Shown here: positions 59,973 to 64,000 of the stretch, one piece after another
Layout of the letters: every line of letters begins with the position of its first letter
Position numbering within the stretch: position 1 is the first letter of the stretch
Origin: Candidatus Hikarchaeia archaeon HikBin5
Lineage (GTDB): Archaea > Halobacteriota > Halobacteria > Halobacteriales > Hikarchaeaceae
Assembly (NCBI GenBank): GCA_009889625.1
Contig: WTZU01000004.1
Span: 1-64,000, forward strand
Length of the DNA stretch: 64,000 bases
Direction of reading: 5' to 3'
The notes under the pieces: model-generated
The model's database searches: none
The model's input: the letters and a program-made list of their open reading frames with translations, nothing else
Told to the model about the DNA's origin: nothing
Made by a program: the position numbers and the translations under genes

Positions 59973-60791
59973 ATGACACTCACCAATCGCATCATTCCTT
60001 GCATCGACGTAGATCTGGACTCTGAAGGAAATGCGGTTGTATACACTGGCATTAATTTTGAGAATTTGCGCTACACTGGAGATCCCGTGGAAATGGCAAA
60101 AAAATACAATAATGCCGGGGCAGATGAATTTGTTTTTCTAGACATAACTGCATCTTCTGATTCTAGATCCACTATGCTCAACGCCGTTTCTAGCGTTGCA
60201 GATGAATTATCTATCCCTTTGACAGTTGGAGGGGGGATCCGAACCCGGGAAGATGTCAAGAAGACCCTCCGCGCAGGTGCAGACAAAGTTTCAATCAACA
60301 CGGCTGCCCTCTCTAGGCCAACTTTGATCACCGAGTCTTCCGAAGCATTTGGAAATCAGTGCATAGTCATTTCTGTCGACGCACGTAGGAGATTTGATGA
60401 AAAAGGTGAGCATTATACTAAAATCAATGGAGAATCTTGCTGGTTTGAATGCACAATAAAGGGAGGCAGGGAAGGAACTGATATTGATGTTCTATCTTGG
60501 ATTCAAACTGCACAAAAATTGGGGGCGGGAGAAATATTTGTTAACTCAATCGACGCCGATGGAACTAAAGATGGATATGATTTGGCCTTGACAAAGTCCG
60601 TTTGTGATTCTGTTTCCACCCCTGTCATAGCTTCATCTGGGTGTGGCTCTCCTCAACATATGTATGATGTATTTGTAGATGCTGGAGCAAACGCAGCTCT
60701 AGCAGCCTCAATTTTTCATTTCGACGAATATACTATTCAAGAAACCAAAGAATATCTCCAATCACGTGGGATACCTATTCGATTGCAATAG
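59973..60791 (+). CDS. hisF: Imidazole glycerol phosphate synthase subunit HisF
   Basis: 272 aa; RIIPCIDVDLD, LTVGGGIRTREDVKKTLRAGADKVSINTAAL, ASSGCGSPQHM. Confidence 0.95.
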   Translation: MTLTNRIIPCIDVDLDSEGNAVVYTGINFENLRYTGDPVEMAKKYNNAGADEFVFLDITASSDSRSTMLNAVSSVADELSIPLTVGGGIRTREDVKKTLRAGADKVSINTAALSRPTLITESSEAFGNQCIVISVDARRRFDEKGEHYTKINGESCWFECTIKGGREGTDIDVLSWIQTAQKLGAGEIFVNSIDADGTKDGYDLALTKSVCDSVSTPVIASSGCGSPQHMYDVFVDAGANAALAASIFHFDEYTIQETKEYLQSRGIPIRLQ

Positions 60792-60804
60792 TGTACTGTC
60801 CGAC

Positions 60805-61089
60805 CTATTTAACTGCCGATTGATACGCTTTTAAAAACTCACCATATGATTTTTCTATACTTTTTGTTGCATCTCCTAGTGCATCCAATGGGTCTCTTCC
60901 ATCCGTCTTTAAAGATAAAATTGGATCTATTTGGCCCCCCGATTGGATGGGATTCAAATCATAGGTTGCTGCAGTCACTCCTTCTGTTTCCAGGAGGGCA
61001 CCTTTCAAAACGTTCATGAACGTGTGATTCTCCCCTTTGATTTCTATCATCAACTCACTACTTTCTTTACTTAAGACCCGCAATTCCAT
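60805..61089 (-). CDS. rpoL: DNA-directed RNA polymerase subunit L
   Basis: 94 aa; MELRVLSKESSELMIEIKGENHTFMNVLKGALLETEGVTAATYDLNPI. Confidence 0.9.
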   Translation of the reverse strand: MELRVLSKESSELMIEIKGENHTFMNVLKGALLETEGVTAATYDLNPIQSGGQIDPILSLKTDGRDPLDALGDATKSIEKSYGEFLKAYQSAVK

Positions 61090-61217
61090 ATTGTGCCTAA
61101 TAATGTTAGATGTTTGAACGTTTCGTTCAAGTTGTGGACTTAAGTTACTACGTTATATTGCATTTCGTTCTCCTAATACCAAGCTATTTTTATAGTCCAA
61201 TCCTCGATTTCTTAACT

Positions 61218-62267
61218 ATGACCTCAAACAAAATGCGGGCCCTGGTATTCAATCAACATGGGGGGCCAGAAGTTCTAGAATATTCTGAGGTGGATATTCC
61301 AAATTTATCTCCCACCGATATGTTAGTCAAAGTACATGCATGCGCCCTCAATCATTTAGACATATTTGTCAGAGAGGGGATACCTGGATCTCATCTATCA
61401 TTTCCCCACATTTCTGGAGGTGACATATCTGGAGTTGTTGCCGAAGTCGGTTCACATGTAAAAGAGGTAAAAAAAGGTGACCGTGTACTGATCGACCCCC
61501 GAATAACTTGTGGGAAATGCAGCTATTGCCTCACTGGAGAGTCAAATCGATGTAAGGGGAAAGAACACGGAAATCTCGGAGAGGAATATTGGGGTGGATT
61601 GGCAGAGTATGTTGTGGCACCTGCAAAAAATGCCATAAAAATGCCCGAAGAAGCTAGCTTCGAAGAAGCTGCAGCTCTACCAATTGCATATGCCACCGCA
61701 TGGAGAATGCTCGTAACACGCGCACAACTCCAACCCGGTGAATCTGTCCTGATCCTCGGCGCATCTGGTGGTCTTGGAACTGCAGGAGTCCAAATTGCAA
61801 ATCTCATGGGGGCAGAAGTATATGCTGCAACTAGCACTGAAGAAAAAATGCAACTCGCTCTCGAACGCGGGGCACACCACGTAATTAATTATGCAGAAGA
61901 GGATTTTTCACGATCTATATGGAAATTGACAGGTAAACACGGTGTGGATGTTGTATTTGAACACGTGGGAAAAGAAACATGGAATGGGAGCATTCGATCT
62001 TTAGCAAATGGGGGGAGAATGGTTACTTGCGGTGCAACTACTGGCTATGATGCTATGACTGACATTCGCTACCTATTCAGCAGGGAAATATCTATTCTTG
62101 GAAGTCGGGGTTGGCAACGTAAGGATTTACAACAATTGGCTTCTGTAGTTTGGCGTGGAGAATTGACCCCCATAATTGATAGGAAACTCCCTCTCGATAA
62201 TGCTATTGATGGCCTCTTAGCAATGAAAAACAGGAATTTAACAGGAAAAGTGATAATAACTCCCTAA
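61218..62267 (+). CDS. Zinc-type alcohol dehydrogenase (MDR superfamily)
   Basis: MRALVFNQHGGPEVLEYSEV, GDISGVVAEVG, CGKCSYCLTGESNRC, ILGASGGLGTAGVQIA. Confidence 0.9.
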   Translation: MTSNKMRALVFNQHGGPEVLEYSEVDIPNLSPTDMLVKVHACALNHLDIFVREGIPGSHLSFPHISGGDISGVVAEVGSHVKEVKKGDRVLIDPRITCGKCSYCLTGESNRCKGKEHGNLGEEYWGGLAEYVVAPAKNAIKMPEEASFEEAAALPIAYATAWRMLVTRAQLQPGESVLILGASGGLGTAGVQIANLMGAEVYAATSTEEKMQLALERGAHHVINYAEEDFSRSIWKLTGKHGVDVVFEHVGKETWNGSIRSLANGGRMVTCGATTGYDAMTDIRYLFSREISILGSRGWQRKDLQQLASVVWRGELTPIIDRKLPLDNAIDGLLAMKNRNLTGKVIITP

Positions 62268-63853
62268 TGCCAAATAGAACTAAAAATCTAGGGGAAATTT
62301 TTCACCCCTCTCTTTTAAAACATCCCAACAAAACAGCCCTCATTGATGGGGAGAGTGGGGTGGAGTTATCCTTCCAGGACCTTGAAGAAAACATAGCAAG
62401 AGTAAGTTCTGTTCTCACTTCCTTAAACATCGAAAAAGGCGACCGAATTGCATTATTTTTCCCCAATCAACTGGAATTTCTATATGCTCTATTTGGGGCG
62501 ATGAGGATAGGGGCAGTACCCGTTCTAATCAATATAGAATTACCATTAGAAACTTGCTCCTATATAGTGCAAGACTCTGGTTCTTCTCTTACTCTCTCCA
62601 GCTCTAGAGTTGATGTTTTACAACGGGCCATCCATGCCACAAAATCTTCGGGAATAAGTGATATGATTGTAACAGGGGATATAGAAAATGGCACCCTGTC
62701 CGAATCGCCTGACATAACTTTCCATGACTTTTCCGATTTGATGAAAGCCACACAAAAAATAAGCGATCCTATCTCAGTCTCGCCAAATGATGCTGCATTC
62801 CAGCCCTATACAAGTGGATCCACGGGAAATCCAAAAGGAGTCATCTTGACGCACGGCGGGTCTTTTTGGAATGCTAGTACTATTTGCAAATTTCATAGAT
62901 TTAGTGATTCAGATCGTGCTATAGTTGCCGCTCCCATGTATCATAGCAATGCATTAAATGGGGCAATACAACCTATGCTAGTTGCTGGAGGTTCAACTGT
63001 CATTTTAAGTAACTTCAATTCACAAAAAATGATCAAATCCATAGACCAATTTAAAGTAACTTATCTTCGTGGAGTTCCTGCTATGTTCAAACTTCTAGTT
63101 GAAGACAAAAAATCGTTATCTAATCATGACGTTTCTAGTATCGAATGGGCCGTATCTGGGAGTTCTAGCTTACCAGAATCTCTAATAACTTCTTTTGAAA
63201 AGGCATTCAATGCCCCCATGGGGATGGCATATGGGCTCACCGAAGGTGGTCCAATTGTTACTCTGTCTCCTCGAGATGGAGTTAGGAAGATCGGAAGTTC
63301 TGGCATACCCATCCCAGGGGTAGTCACTCATATAATTGACCCCTCTACCAATGAACAATTGCCTCCTAATTCTATCGGAGAATTAATCATATCTAGTCCT
63401 GGACTGGGAACTTATCACAATTTACCTTTCGTAGAAAAATCAACTTTCAAGATGATCGGATCCTCTACGTTCTTACATACAGGCGATCTAGCATATGTCG
63501 ATGATCAAGGGTATCATTACATAGTAGGTAGGATTGATGATATGATGAATGTAGGGGGTGAAAATGTCTATCCTGCAGAAGTTGAGTCTTTGCTATCTTC
63601 TCACCCCTCTGTACGAGACGTATGTGTCGTTTCACTTCCACATTCTACCAAAGGAGAAGCCCCGATTGCCCTTGTTGTATCTGACAAGATAACTGCAGAA
63701 GAACTTAAACAATTTACTTTGGATAATGGCCCTGCATATGCCCACCCCCGACGAATTCTATTTGTTTCAAAATTACCTCTTTCTGGAACTGGAAAGATTG
63801 ATCGAACCGCGGTAAAAAGAATAGCAATAGAAGAAATTCCCACTCCACTTTGA
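62267..63853 (+). CDS. AMP-dependent acyl-CoA synthetase/ligase
   Basis: 528 aa; YTSGSTGNPKGVILTHGG, GMAYGLTEGGPIV, HTGDLAYVDDQGYHYIVGRIDDMMNVGGENVYPAEVE. Confidence 0.92.
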   Translation: MPNRTKNLGEIFHPSLLKHPNKTALIDGESGVELSFQDLEENIARVSSVLTSLNIEKGDRIALFFPNQLEFLYALFGAMRIGAVPVLINIELPLETCSYIVQDSGSSLTLSSSRVDVLQRAIHATKSSGISDMIVTGDIENGTLSESPDITFHDFSDLMKATQKISDPISVSPNDAAFQPYTSGSTGNPKGVILTHGGSFWNASTICKFHRFSDSDRAIVAAPMYHSNALNGAIQPMLVAGGSTVILSNFNSQKMIKSIDQFKVTYLRGVPAMFKLLVEDKKSLSNHDVSSIEWAVSGSSSLPESLITSFEKAFNAPMGMAYGLTEGGPIVTLSPRDGVRKIGSSGIPIPGVVTHIIDPSTNEQLPPNSIGELIISSPGLGTYHNLPFVEKSTFKMIGSSTFLHTGDLAYVDDQGYHYIVGRIDDMMNVGGENVYPAEVESLLSSHPSVRDVCVVSLPHSTKGEAPIALVVSDKITAEELKQFTLDNGPAYAHPRRILFVSKLPLSGTGKIDRTAVKRIAIEEIPTPL

Positions 63854-63937
63854 TATCTCTTACTTACCTCGATCTGTAACTGTTATCCATTTAATTATAC
63901 CGATGGAGTTTTGCTTGGAACTATATTCCTTTTTACT

Positions 63938-64000
63938 ATGGACCGATCTACCGCAGAAAATTTACTCCAAAATTCTCCATTTCACCAATTCCTTGGAATC
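63938..64000 (+). CDS. Partial CDS start, possibly PaaI/hotdog-fold thioesterase
   Basis: MDRSTAENLLQNSPFHQFLGI runs off the window end; the NPFHxxLGI-like motif suggests a thioesterase. Confidence 0.4.
   Translation, partial: MDRSTAENLLQNSPFHQFLGI

Overview
The window is a gene-dense archaeal chromosome segment with low GC by eye. Its protein repertoire and gene neighbourhoods are haloarchaea-like, for example split RNAP subunits with the haloarchaeal-type RpoA' insertion, CdrS-FtsZ2, SepF near UvrA, a men cluster and haloarchaeal-type DUF proteins. The base composition and the proteins' lack of strong acidity suggest a non-hypersaline relative of Halobacteria, possibly the Marine Group IV/Hikarchaeia type; this placement is inference only. 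Main contents in order: partial asparaginase; M20 peptidase; tRNA-Asp; RNAP operon rpoH-B2-B1-A1-A2 followed directly by rps12-rps7 with no nusA; epimerase; amidinotransferase; a Tat-lipoprotein metzincin; Rio2; lipoate ligase-like; NcsA/TtuA-like; ftsZ2 with a small upstream cdrS gene missing from the ORF track; tRNA-Tyr and tRNA-Ser; MFS; RNB nuclease; sepF; geranylgeranyl reductase; uvrA; mrpABCDEFG; coaBC; trkA-trkH; a Trm112-like small ORF; purA; menFDBACE; gatA/gatC; PHP; hisF; rpoL; alcohol dehydrogenase; acyl-CoA ligase; and a partial thioesterase-like start. I see no mobile element, CRISPR array, prophage or defence island. Most of the window is core genome. The observations most worth following are the three tandem inverted repeats in the cdrS-ftsZ2 leader, the HhH extension on RpoA'' together with the missing nusA, and the duplicated metzincin with a degenerate second domain. 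I do not see a convincing wholly new multi-gene system.
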